A stretch of 64,000 nt of DNA from a virus, in the IMG/VR virus record IMGVR_UViG_3300042691_019533, positions 1 through 64,000 of that record. One strand, 5' to 3'. The notes under the pieces are model-generated. The model ran no database searches and was not told the DNA's origin. It saw only the letters and a list, made by a program, of their open reading frames with translations. Of the stretch, positions 1 through 8,095 are shown in pieces (within the stretch, counting starts at the first letter, position 1; every line of letters begins with the position of its first letter). The translations under genes were made by a program, and so were the position numbers.

Positions 1-120
1 AGCCCCTGACTGCGGCGGTGCTCCAGCATCAGCAGTTGGAGAAAATGTGCCATTAGCAGCAGTTAACCAAGTTGTTGCTGAACTCCAAAGACCAGATTGT
101 TTAGAAATATAGATTGCCAT
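1..120 (-). CDS. Partial tail-fibre or structural protein (N-terminal 40 residues)
   Basis: The complement of 118-120 is an ATG, and the frame stays open for 40 codons to the window edge, so only the amino terminus is visible. It begins MAIYISKQSGLWSSATTW and continues with a Gly/Ala/Pro-rich stretch. It starts three bases after the stop of the upstream leftward gene (124-804), in line with the fibre genes behind it. The Ser/Thr/Ala-rich, low-charge composition fits a structural protein. The family cannot be named from this fragment; assignment to the fibre cluster is inference from position. Confidence 0.6.
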   Translation of the reverse strand, partial: MAIYISKQSGLWSSATTWLTAANGTFSPTADAGAPPQSGA

Positions 121-123
121 TTG

Positions 124-804
124 TTATAAAATTATTTTTTTGGTTGCTATAAGATTACTTAGCGTAGGATTAGTGAAATTTCCATAGAAAGAATCTTCAC
201 TTCCATTGGTTGCTATGTATCTATAATATGTTTTGTCTGTTGTAGCTGTTGAATATACATATGTATATACATCTCCAGTACCTATTGTTGCTAATAGTGT
301 TGGAGTTGTTTTAGTACCTCTTACGAGTGTCATCCAATCTATTAGAGTACCTTGATAGTATTTTGCTGATACTGTATCAGTAACTGTTAAGTCATTTGTT
401 ACAAATATATTAGTAGCTGTTAAATTTACAGAGTTTGCAGCAACATAACTATAAGCAGAATCCCAATTTGCAGAATTGGATTGAGTTGTTGTGTATGTAG
501 AATCCCAGTTAGATGACAATGAACTTAATGTTGAATATGTGGATTCCCAATTTGATGTTAGTGATCGGACTTCAGTATCGGTCGAACTAGAACCAGATCC
601 AGAACCAATTTCAATCCAAGTATCTTTTGCCGTATTTAGTTGATATATTTTTTGCGTTTGTAAATCTGATACGATTTGACCCGCATATCTAAGAGGGTTT
701 GTTAAATAGGTTAGTCTATCAGATGTAGTTGTAAACACTTGATCTTGATCAAGTGGTCCGCTATACTGTCTTTCAAATTGAAGTGGAAATAGTAAACTAG
801 CCAT
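124..804 (-). CDS. Tail fibre-like structural protein with SNWxSTY repeats
   Basis: This is a 226-residue virion-type protein. Residues 1-70 form a compact domain (PLRYAGQIVSDL, then IYQLN and DTWIEIG), a type seen at the amino end of phage structural and fibre proteins. A Gly/Ser linker follows, then about three degenerate repeats of the form SNWxSTYxTxxS (residues 80-125), which the 969-residue fibre next door also carries. The C-terminal part is beta-rich and ends TKKIIL. It starts directly after the long fibre gene (one base gap), so the two are likely co-transcribed leftward. A TATAAATA box lies on the minus strand at 858-865, 54 bases upstream, inside the neighbouring gene. The exact role (fibre, fibre adaptor or collar) is not resolved. 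Confidence 0.7.
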   Translation of the reverse strand: MASLLFPLQFERQYSGPLDQDQVFTTTSDRLTYLTNPLRYAGQIVSDLQTQKIYQLNTAKDTWIEIGSGSGSSSTDTEVRSLTSNWESTYSTLSSLSSNWDSTYTTTQSNSANWDSAYSYVAANSVNLTATNIFVTNDLTVTDTVSAKYYQGTLIDWMTLVRGTKTTPTLLATIGTGDVYTYVYSTATTDKTYYRYIATNGSEDSFYGNFTNPTLSNLIATKKIIL

Positions 805-805
805 A

Positions 806-3715
806 TTATATTGTTACGTTATATGTTGCTGCTTGTGTGAAAGCCGCAACTGGTGTATATTTATAAACCTTATAGTTTGTAGCACTATATCCATTTGCAC
901 CTTCAACAGAAACTGTAGTTTGCGTAAAGTTTGCTTTAACATCAGCATCAAATCCTTCTTGATATAAAACAGAATTTACATTTCTTAGTGAGCTTGGATA
1001 TGCAAATACAACATTAACTGTTCCTATCGGAATAGATATTGTAAAAGTTGATCCATTTGATGGGTTTAATAATGATCCAGCCAGACTTCTTATATCCGAA
1101 CTATTTGCTGCTGTATTATCAACACCATAAAATGCTTTTCTTCTTCCATAAACTGGAGTTGATACCGCTATTGTATTAGATGCAAGTGGTGATAGATAGT
1201 TTTGACCTTTGCTGTCAACTGGTTGAGGTCCGGTTGCATAAGTTACGCTTCCATTGAAAGTGTTTGTGCCTTCTTGTATTATTGCAGTAGCTGATGTATA
1301 AGCTGACGTTGTCCCATTATTTACACCAAGTATTATATATTGAGTTGCCGTACCAGATCTGTAATCTTGTAATGTATTTGGATCCCAAATACTAGCAACC
1401 GTTTTACCTGTTATTGCACCTCTATTAAGATTTACCGTTAATGTAATTCCTTCAGTTCCTGCTTCAACATTTGTACCAATACTGGAAGACATTGTTGCAG
1501 ATGGTGCTGTTATTGTTGGATAATATATTTTAGTTAACAATGTTTCTACAAATTGTTGGAATGATGTGTTTTGCGGAACAATTTGTGCGATTTCAATACC
1601 ACCAACTTCAACATCAGATGTTACTGCGCTTATTAAGGTAGTGTTAGATGATGTTCCCCATGTTGCCGATTGTGATTGAACTGTACTGGTTGTATTATCC
1701 CAAATTGATGATAATGAACTTAAAGTGGAATATGTAGAGTTCCAATTAGATGTTAAACTTCTGACTTCAGTATCAGTGGAATTATCTAAATTCCATGCAG
1801 CACTATTAGATTGAATTGTTGTATATGCAAGATTACCATTTATCCAATCACCAGTAAGAGCTTTTATATCTGTTCCTTGATAATTCCAATTAACGGAGCT
1901 ATTAGCAAGAACTGTGTTATATGTGGAATTCCAATCACCAGTAAGAGCTTTTATATCTGTTCCTTGATAATTCCAATTAACGGAGCTATTAGCAAGAACG
2001 GTGTTATATGTGGAATTCCAATCACCAGTGAGTGCTTTGATATCTGTTCCTTGATAATTCCAAGTAGAGGAATTAGTTTGAACATTTGTATATGTGTTTT
2101 CCCAATTTGATGTTAGTGATCTGACTTCAGTATCGGTGGAATTATCTAAATTCCATGCGGCACTATTAGATTGAATTGTTGTGTATGCAAGATTACCATT
2201 TATCCAATCGCCTGTAAGAGCTTTTATATCGGTTCCTTGATAATTCCAAACCGAAGAAGAATTGCTTTGAACGGTTGTATAAACAGAATTAGCCTTACTA
2301 GCAACATCAGTTAATCCATTAATCTTAGATTGATCAATAGCAGCATTAGCTGCAACATCAGTATTAACTAATAAAGAAGCGGGAGTCTGATAAACACCAT
2401 CAATTACTTTTAATAAACCAGAACCACCCACGCTTGGAAAAGTTGTATGAACGTGTGTTGGGGATGTTCCACCAAAGTAAATTGTAACGTTTTTGTTGCT
2501 TTGTGTTCCCTTAGCTCTTAATTCGATGTATATTCGATCTGTTGTTAAAAGTGTAGTTTGTGGAAATACAACAGAAGCAATATATTGAGAAGGTGTATTC
2601 GGATCGTATAGATATATATCACCAGAAGATGCAAGTAATGTTGGAACATTTGAACCATCGTATTTGTATACATCCAACTTTAAAATCATTTGATCTTTTG
2701 TAGTTGCTGTAGAATCTGCCCAAATATTAAAATCCCACAAACCAGCAGGAATTACTGTTGTTTGTGGACTTGCTGTTAAAGAAACAAATCCGCAAATTAA
2801 ATCATAATTTGTTGTTGATACATTGGTTAGTGTATAAGAAGAACCTCCAACAACACCCGTTATTCCAAGTTCCTTTGGTGTATTTGGAGTAGCTGGAAGA
2901 TTTGTTGTTGGTGTTTGGGCTGCATTTGCATAGTTTAAATAATAAACTAAACCGCCGCCACCGGAGCCGCCATTTGGAATTGCTCCAGGAGTCCAAGCTG
3001 TTCCTGTCCATTGTAATGTTTGACCATTGACTGGGGATTGGGTGGAAATTGGACTACCTTGAATAGCTACTACTTTTGCACTTACAGAACCAGTATTACT
3101 AACAGTTGTTGTTATATCACCATTAAATACTGGTAGTCTAGCAGCACCAAGAGTTCCACTAGTAATATCAGAAGCATTAATCTGAAATTGTCCATATATA
3201 TTACCTTGAGAGCTTAAATTATTTACATATGTAAAGTTAGCCGAATGAGAACTTAATCCAGATCCCAATATAAAACTATTTGTATGTGAAATTAAATTAC
3301 TGGATCCCGCAGCAATAAAAGAATAATCCCCATTCGCAGTTATTTTATTTTTTAATCCAGATCCGATTAATGAAAAATCTCCAGCTATGTCATTATCTTC
3401 ACCATTTATTACAGAAGAACCGCCTCCCGTAATATCATTATTATATCCATTTAAAACACTAGCAAATACTTGATTTACTGTATTATTACCATATTTAAAA
3501 TTAACAGAGCTGTAGTAATGATTTAAAGTATAAGGATAATCATTATCATTTAAAAAAGAAACGATTGATGTTAATGATCCATTAACGGTTTTAGTAAAAA
3601 TTTTACCATCAGCCGTATTCAATGATAACTCACCAACATCTATAGATGATAGCAACGGAATACTATTAGTATTGCTATTTCTTTTTATTAAAATTTTATT
3701 ATATCCCAATGACAT
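806..3715 (-). CDS. Long tail fibre / adhesin protein
   Basis: A 969-residue, low-complexity, Ser/Thr/Asn-rich protein with few charged residues. The amino end (NKILIKRNSNTNSIPLL, then VGELSLNTADGKIF) has the short domain typical of phage fibres and is shared with the 3989-4933 protein. Residues about 75-145 carry short repeats (VINGEDNDIAG, LIGSGLKNKITANG) resembling the beta-roll heads of trimeric adhesins. The middle holds 29-residue repeats (YQGTDIKALTGDWNSTYNTV) nested in a 120-residue duplication, probably a coiled or beta shaft. The C-terminus (about 700-969) is a distinct beta-rich region and could be the receptor-binding tip. It is probably a trimeric host-recognition fibre; receptor and chaperone are unknown. 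Confidence 0.75.
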   Translation of the reverse strand: MSLGYNKILIKRNSNTNSIPLLSSIDVGELSLNTADGKIFTKTVNGSLTSIVSFLNDNDYPYTLNHYYSSVNFKYGNNTVNQVFASVLNGYNNDITGGGSSVINGEDNDIAGDFSLIGSGLKNKITANGDYSFIAAGSSNLISHTNSFILGSGLSSHSANFTYVNNLSSQGNIYGQFQINASDITSGTLGAARLPVFNGDITTTVSNTGSVSAKVVAIQGSPISTQSPVNGQTLQWTGTAWTPGAIPNGGSGGGGLVYYLNYANAAQTPTTNLPATPNTPKELGITGVVGGSSYTLTNVSTTNYDLICGFVSLTASPQTTVIPAGLWDFNIWADSTATTKDQMILKLDVYKYDGSNVPTLLASSGDIYLYDPNTPSQYIASVVFPQTTLLTTDRIYIELRAKGTQSNKNVTIYFGGTSPTHVHTTFPSVGGSGLLKVIDGVYQTPASLLVNTDVAANAAIDQSKINGLTDVASKANSVYTTVQSNSSSVWNYQGTDIKALTGDWINGNLAYTTIQSNSAAWNLDNSTDTEVRSLTSNWENTYTNVQTNSSTWNYQGTDIKALTGDWNSTYNTVLANSSVNWNYQGTDIKALTGDWNSTYNTVLANSSVNWNYQGTDIKALTGDWINGNLAYTTIQSNSAAWNLDNSTDTEVRSLTSNWNSTYSTLSSLSSIWDNTTSTVQSQSATWGTSSNTTLISAVTSDVEVGGIEIAQIVPQNTSFQQFVETLLTKIYYPTITAPSATMSSSIGTNVEAGTEGITLTVNLNRGAITGKTVASIWDPNTLQDYRSGTATQYIILGVNNGTTSAYTSATAIIQEGTNTFNGSVTYATGPQPVDSKGQNYLSPLASNTIAVSTPVYGRRKAFYGVDNTAANSSDIRSLAGSLLNPSNGSTFTISIPIGTVNVVFAYPSSLRNVNSVLYQEGFDADVKANFTQTTVSVEGANGYSATNYKVYKYTPVAAFTQAATYNVTI
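1741..2270 (-). repeat. In-frame tandem repeats in the fibre gene (87-bp unit, 360-bp duplication)
   Basis: The segment ccagtaagagcttttata recurs at 1851 and 1938, with a diverged third copy at 2025: an 87-bp (29-codon) period with near-identical DNA between the first two units. A longer block beginning ctgacttcagtatc at 1761 recurs at 2121, exactly 360 bp (120 codons) away, differing at only a few positions. Both periods are multiples of three, so copy-number change keeps the frame. Encoded units read YQGTDIKALTGDW plus NSTYNTVLANSSVNWN. High DNA identity suggests recent expansion or recombination. Confidence 0.9.
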
Positions 3716-3717
3716 AA

Positions 3718-3855
3718 TTATTTTTTAAGTTGTTTTATTTTTGATATATTTGTCGTAACTATTTCTTTGTTTTCAAACGAAATTACTTTTTTTTCCCGTT
3801 TGAAACGCTTTTTATATAAACTATAAAATATATCTTTTATTTTTTTAAAAAACAT
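3718..3855 (-). CDS. Small basic protein, 45 residues, unknown
   Basis: The complement of 3853-3855 gives an ATG opening a 45-codon frame that begins MFFKKIKDIFYSLYKKRF and ends KIKQLKK, stopping at 3718, two bases before the fibre start codon. It is strongly basic (Lys/Arg) with an amphipathic amino end. It fills most of an otherwise empty gap between the terminator near 3931 and the fibre gene, and its end is spaced like the other packed genes here. No family was recognised; a chance open frame in AT-rich DNA is possible. Confidence 0.45.
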   Translation of the reverse strand: MFFKKIKDIFYSLYKKRFKREKKVISFENKEIVTTNISKIKQLKK

Positions 3856-3930
3856 GTAATTACTTATACAAAAAATATAAATTTCAAACCTATATTTCTT
3901 TATAATTAGTTTGTTTTTAATTTAGATGTA

Positions 3931-3967
3931 AAAAAGAAAACTCTAGATTTATAAATCTAGAGTTTTC
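3931..3967 (-). terminator. Rho-independent terminator (perfect 32-bp palindrome plus U-tract)
   Basis: Positions 3936-3967 are a perfect palindrome, GAAAACTCTAGATTTA and its complement. Read leftward it is followed by five T (complement of aaaaa at 3931-3935). It lies 21 bases beyond the stop codon of the leftward gene ending at 3989, the expected place for its terminator. The stem is AT-rich, so termination may be partial. The fibre genes further left would then need a promoter between 3856 and 3930 or read-through. Confidence 0.75.
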
Positions 3968-3988
3968 TAATTTTATTTAGTTTATTTT

Positions 3989-4933
3989 TTAGAATGAACC
4001 ACCATCAACAATAAACCCTATGATTGAAGATGTTACATAATTACCGGATAGGTTATTATTTAAAGTTACTGTAGAATCTACATATAAGGTGCCTGTTAAA
4101 TTAGCACTTACTCCATATAAATTTCCAGTAGCAGAAATATTACCACTAACTGTTAACTTTTCATTTGGGGTTGCGGTATTAATACCAACATTACCACCAT
4201 CTTTAATGATTAATGCTGTAGTAGAATCATCTAAAAAGGTAGCAATATCATTAGCACCGGTCTGAGTAATTGTTAATGCTGGACCGGAACCACTATTAGT
4301 GACTGAAAATGCACTTGTTGCGGTTACGGTAGTTTCTATTACTGAACTAGCACCATAGACTTTAAAATCACCTTGAACAGTTAAATTACCAGAAGCATCG
4401 ATATTTGCGAAACTTGCATTTTTATCGTTATCAATGACTACGGTGCTATCTATTTTATATGCACTAGTAGAAACGTAGTCGGTTACGTCTATGTACTTTT
4501 GGAAAATTGCATTATCAAAAAAGGTTTTAACTCCGGAAATAGTTTGTGCGGTAGTACGATCAACGAAATCGGCATTAATGTTAGCGGCTAAATCGTCTAC
4601 GTATACTTTCGAAGCTGCGTCATTGTTCGCGCTTGGATATGCAACGTTTGTTAATAAATTACCTCCAACATCAATTAATGAATTAGTTGAAAATGTTGTT
4701 GATGATAATGTGGTATATCCTAAGAATACTTTATCACCAAGAATATTTTGATTTAGGGTTCTACTAACGAATGCTCCATCGCCCCCGATAGCGAGCGCAC
4801 CCCCAGTTGCTCCATAATATAGAGTGTTATTTTTTTCGCTGAAAGCTAATTCACCACCAGACAGTACTGGTAAGGAGTTTAATACGCTATCCGCAAGACG
4901 ACGTTTGATTAAGATTGTATTGATAGTAGACAT
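3989..4933 (-). CDS. Tail fibre-like structural protein
   Basis: A 314-residue virion-type protein. I chose the second in-frame ATG (4933) because it gives MSTINTILIKRR, matching the amino end of the long fibre at 3715; an ATG at 4945 would add only four residues. The amino domain continues LPVLSGGELAFSEKNNTLYYG, a fibre N-terminal pattern. The middle and C-terminal parts are beta-rich, with the GINTATPNEKLTVSGNISATG-type segment (about residues 245-265) common in phage fibres and chaperone-cleaved tail proteins, but no S74-type chaperone domain follows. It ends in IVDGGSF. The gene sits just upstream of a strong terminator, so it closes the transcript from the portal region. Confidence 0.7.
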   Translation of the reverse strand: MSTINTILIKRRLADSVLNSLPVLSGGELAFSEKNNTLYYGATGGALAIGGDGAFVSRTLNQNILGDKVFLGYTTLSSTTFSTNSLIDVGGNLLTNVAYPSANNDAASKVYVDDLAANINADFVDRTTAQTISGVKTFFDNAIFQKYIDVTDYVSTSAYKIDSTVVIDNDKNASFANIDASGNLTVQGDFKVYGASSVIETTVTATSAFSVTNSGSGPALTITQTGANDIATFLDDSTTALIIKDGGNVGINTATPNEKLTVSGNISATGNLYGVSANLTGTLYVDSTVTLNNNLSGNYVTSSIIGFIVDGGSF

Positions 4934-4985
4934 AAATGTATGCAAAAATACTTACCTTTAATTTATTCCATTTTTATTTTTTTTA

Positions 4986-5312
4986 TTAAAAATAACCAGC
5001 ATCAATAATTCCTTTATTGATATATTCTGTCGTTTCTTGCCATCCCCCACTGAAGCCAATCTGTAAAGTGTCTAGCTCTAAAGCGGTTTCTATCCATTTA
5101 GCCGTTGTTGCGTCTTGCAAAGTATCCATTTCTAAAGCAGTTTCTATCCATTTACCTGATAATATCATCATATTATTAGTTGCGTTAGAAATATTACTAT
5201 AATTTGAACTTAAATTCGATAGTATTGCATAATAAAATCCTAAGTTTGGACTTTTATCATCTATTATGACGCTTATATTTTGTATGTTGTCGTTTATAGT
5301 GATATTACTCAT
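4986..5312 (-). CDS. Small structural protein with duplicated KWIETALExDTLQ motif
   Basis: The ATG at 5312 overlaps the stop of the upstream gene as ATGA and was preferred over the ATG at 5339, which lies inside that gene. The product is about 108 residues. The central part has the tandem pair KWIETALEMDTLQ and KWIETALELDTLQ followed by a third, diverged copy (GGWQETTEYI), resembling the SNW-type repeats of the neighbouring fibres. It ends INKGIIDAGYF, similar to the IVDGGSF end of the next protein. It is probably a fibre-associated or tail accessory protein; no named family was recognised. Confidence 0.65.
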   Translation of the reverse strand: MSNITINDNIQNISVIIDDKSPNLGFYYAILSNLSSNYSNISNATNNMMILSGKWIETALEMDTLQDATTAKWIETALELDTLQIGFSGGWQETTEYINKGIIDAGYF

Positions 5313-5653
5313 CTGGTTATGCTTGGTAATATTTCCCAATCTCCTTTTAGATACGTTTTAATATTTCCTGTTGGAAATTTAACTTTTAAATCATATTTGT
5401 ATAAACCAGTAGGAATATCAACTATTTGAGGTGGGATATTTATAGTTCCATTATTTGGTTGTATAATTAATATGCTATTATTTAAATTTGAAAACTCAAA
5501 AAATACCGGAGATGCTAAATTTTGCCAAGATCTAACTTGTATTGATACTTCACAATTATTTAAATTAATAGCGGACCCCTGAGAAAGTATCGTTATAGTC
5601 GATATTCCATCCCATGTGTCTCCAGCTATATGTTTAGGAAAATTATAAGTCAT
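5309..5653 (-). CDS. Predicted beta-sandwich baseplate/tail accessory protein
   Basis: A 114-residue protein with a strand-rich pattern: AGDTWDG, NNCEVSIQVRSW, SILIIQPNNGTINIPP, GLYKYDLKVKFPTG and TYLKGDWEILPSIT. Short Ig-like phage proteins and BppU-type baseplate N-domains have the same order: a strand pair, the charged-residue-poor QVR strand, then a G-x-Y-x-YDL strand and a final TYL-G-W. It lies between portal and fibre genes and overlaps the next gene by four bases (ATGA). The structural role is inferred from fold pattern and neighbourhood. Confidence 0.6.
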   Translation of the reverse strand: MTYNFPKHIAGDTWDGISTITILSQGSAINLNNCEVSIQVRSWQNLASPVFFEFSNLNNSILIIQPNNGTINIPPQIVDIPTGLYKYDLKVKFPTGNIKTYLKGDWEILPSITR

Positions 5654-5665
5654 ATTTTAAAGAAA

Positions 5666-7507
5666 TTAAACTGGTGTTGGAGTTTCTCCTCCAGTGGGTT
5701 GTTGTTCAGTCTCGGCTCCTTCTGGGGTTTCTTCTGATGCTGTTGCTGTTTCAGCTGTTCCAAATTCTGGGATTGCTGAAGCTCCACCTCCTCCAGCCCC
5801 TCCAAATTCGCTGGATGGTGCTGATGGTGCTTCACCGCCCATAGCTTGTTCTGCTGCGTTTTCTGTAGCTTCTATTTGTTCTCTCCAATTTGGTCCTAAT
5901 TGAGCTATCTTATCAAGTTCCCATTTAAATGCTGCGTCTTTTCTAAGCCACTCCATGTTTTCGCTAATTTTACTATCTCCAAATGAAAGATAATGTCTTT
6001 GTGCAAAAGTTTTAGATATAGAATCGGTCTGTGATATATCAGAAAATATTTTATATTTTAACTCAAATTCTTGATTTTTTCTAATTGCAAAAAAATTAGA
6101 GGGTGGATTAAATTCTAAATTAAACATTATTTCATTTAATTTAAATTCTTTCCAAATATTTTTTAATTTTAAATGTGTAATAAATGAATTTTTAAACGCT
6201 TCAGCAAATTGATTTTGTATTCTAATTACAAATTTTGCAAATTTTAATTCTTCTCTTAGTATTTCAGCCCCATCTTTAAATCCAGATTCCGGATTTATTC
6301 TAGTTAATGGAACTTTTAATGCTTTATATAATTTATTTACGAAATACATTAAATCTTCCAGTTTTCCTAAATTTTGTCCTCCCTGCAACATTTCCACATC
6401 AGAACCAGTTTCTCCTGTTCTTTTAGCAAACCAAAAAGAATCAAGCATTGATTGTGGATCGTAAACGTTTCCTGCTCCTTGCGTAGATCCCGAATCGTAT
6501 GTTTTCTTTGACCAATATGCTTGCATTAGTTGTTTTAAATATGCTTCTGCTTTTGCTGGCGGCATATTACCAACGTCTATTTTAAATTTAAGTCTTTCTG
6601 GTGCTCTAACCATTCTATAAATAACTATAGCATCTTCTAGAAGCGATAATTGTTTATATGCTCTTCTTGCTTGTTCTATAAATGGAGTTCTTATAGTTAG
6701 ATCTTCACTCCATGATCCCGAATGAATATATGTTACTTGATTGCCTTCTAATGTAATTAATTGTTGCTGTAAAGTATTTGCTGGATTTTGTTGATTATTA
6801 ATATTTTTTCTATCTTTATCTTGTAAATTTATAGGTTTTTGAAATATAAAATTTTGAATTATTTCGTTTTGGATATTATCATATATAGGATTAATTAACT
6901 CTCCCGGTATAGTTAATGCTCCAATTATACCTAGTTCTTTTTTTTCTTCATGTACGATATTTTCAAAAAATAATTCTCCTTCGGTTAAGAATTGTCTACA
7001 ATAACCCCATCCACGTGATTCTAAATCGAAATTTTTTATAAATTTATAAAATTCTTTTTCTATAGTGGTTCTAGTTTCAGAATCCGTTTTTCCAATTCCA
7101 GTAAAATTAATTTTAATTATTTTACCATTTTCATCTTTTGTTAAGAACTCATCGCAAATCTCATCCAAACAATCTGATATTTCAGCATAAGATGCCATTC
7201 TTCTATATTCTGATAATCTTCTTGTTTTATCTGAATCCACATTTGCATAAATATATTTATGATATGCTTTATCTGATGCGAAAGTTCCCGCTGATGCATC
7301 ATCTTGATAGAAAGGTCCGGTTATTACGGACTGTTTCATTACTCTTAACTGTCTATTCTTTGAAATTCTTTCAAACAACTCATATTTTGGATTATTAACG
7401 TCTGCTTCTGTAGTAGCTTGTACATATGGAAGTTTTTGCAGTATAGATGATACGAAACTTCTACCTGTATCTAATTGTTTATTTGGAGTTGGAATTATAG
7501 AAGGCAT
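5666..7507 (-). CDS. 20: Portal vertex protein (T4 gp20-like)
   Basis: A 613-residue portal protein, which forms the dodecameric ring at one capsid vertex through which DNA is packaged and to which the neck attaches. The amino region RRMASYAEISDCLDEICDEF (about residue 100) is the characteristic portal segment of T4-type phages. It is followed by the WGYCRQFLTEGELFFENI stretch, the AIVIYRMVRAPERLKFKIDVG region (crown/wing) and the LTRINPESGF segment near residue 405. The length compares with 524 in T4. The extra C-terminal tail is rich in Ala, Gly, Pro, Thr and Glu (TEQQPTGGETPTPV) and looks disordered. No capsid protease or scaffold gene follows here as it does in T4. Confidence 0.92.
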   Translation of the reverse strand: MPSIIPTPNKQLDTGRSFVSSILQKLPYVQATTEADVNNPKYELFERISKNRQLRVMKQSVITGPFYQDDASAGTFASDKAYHKYIYANVDSDKTRRLSEYRRMASYAEISDCLDEICDEFLTKDENGKIIKINFTGIGKTDSETRTTIEKEFYKFIKNFDLESRGWGYCRQFLTEGELFFENIVHEEKKELGIIGALTIPGELINPIYDNIQNEIIQNFIFQKPINLQDKDRKNINNQQNPANTLQQQLITLEGNQVTYIHSGSWSEDLTIRTPFIEQARRAYKQLSLLEDAIVIYRMVRAPERLKFKIDVGNMPPAKAEAYLKQLMQAYWSKKTYDSGSTQGAGNVYDPQSMLDSFWFAKRTGETGSDVEMLQGGQNLGKLEDLMYFVNKLYKALKVPLTRINPESGFKDGAEILREELKFAKFVIRIQNQFAEAFKNSFITHLKLKNIWKEFKLNEIMFNLEFNPPSNFFAIRKNQEFELKYKIFSDISQTDSISKTFAQRHYLSFGDSKISENMEWLRKDAAFKWELDKIAQLGPNWREQIEATENAAEQAMGGEAPSAPSSEFGGAGGGGASAIPEFGTAETATASEETPEGAETEQQPTGGETPTPV

Positions 7508-7560
7508 TTTTATTAATTTATTTATTACTTATTAGAATTAAAAATAAAATCATTATATTT

Positions 7561-8094
7561 TTATATATATATTCTATCATCATTTTCTTGTAAAAGATAC
7601 CCTTCATAATTTTGCAAGATAATAAACGGAAATATTAAATTTATATATATTCCAGAAATTGTAGGATTAAAATATTCAAATTGCTGAACACATGTTGTTT
7701 TTAATATAGAATCATTTGTTAATTTCGTATATCCCGCTTCGTTTTCTATTATTATATCTACAAATCCACTCGAATTAATAGATTGTGGAATGTCGAATAT
7801 TAAAAAATTATCAGTAAAACTAAAATTTTGTATTTTTTTAGCATAAAACATTAAATTTTTAGCTGATAAATTTTGTACTCCAGAAAAAGGGTTATAAAAA
7901 GTAGCATCTAAAAACATGTTTATTTCAGAAGAACTTAAATATACATTTGAAATATTTAAAAAACTACCATCTAATATTATTTCAAAACTGTTTTTAGAAG
8001 ATAATTCCGATTTAAATATAGTTAATTTATTTTTATTAACTTTATATATTTTGGGTTTTGCTGATATTGTTTTTGTTTCTTTTTTACATTTCAT
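7561..8094 (-). CDS. Structural protein with IPT/TIG-like beta pattern, unknown
   Basis: A 177-residue protein lying between the gp15-like gene and the portal gene, one base after the former. After a Lys-rich start, residues 20-120 show alternating strands (NSFEIILDGSFLNISNVYLSS, then GFVDIIIENEAGYTKLT) with the rhythm of an IPT/TIG-type immunoglobulin-like domain. No transmembrane segment or signal peptide is seen. Position between portal and tail-completion genes suggests a neck or head-tail accessory protein, but the family is not identified and this is inference. Confidence 0.6.
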   Translation of the reverse strand: MKCKKETKTISAKPKIYKVNKNKLTIFKSELSSKNSFEIILDGSFLNISNVYLSSSEINMFLDATFYNPFSGVQNLSAKNLMFYAKKIQNFSFTDNFLIFDIPQSINSSGFVDIIIENEAGYTKLTNDSILKTTCVQQFEYFNPTISGIYINLIFPFIILQNYEGYLLQENDDRIYI

Positions 8095-8095
8095 A

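Noticed and set aside
858-865. TATAAATA late-promoter match on the minus strand inside the fibre gene
   Set aside because: A single match in AT-rich coding DNA; no consistent copies before other leftward genes, so not listed as a promoter.
1850-2060. Regularly spaced 87-bp repeats that could suggest a CRISPR array
   Set aside because: Units are contiguous, in-frame, lie inside a long open frame and have no unique spacers; this is a coding repeat.
1811-2110. Plus-strand open frame opposite the fibre repeats, with apparently repeated Ile/Cys-rich peptide
   Set aside because: It is the antisense shadow of the fibre repeats; repetition is inherited from the coding strand and no promoter or gene-like composition is present.
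4934-4945. Upstream ATG for the 3989 fibre gene
   Set aside because: The second ATG gives an amino end matching the other fibre; the extra four residues have no parallel.
5650-5835. Minus-strand Gln/His/Pro-rich frame
   Set aside because: An alternative-frame reading of the Ala/Gly/Pro-rich tail of the portal gene; low-complexity DNA gives long open frames.
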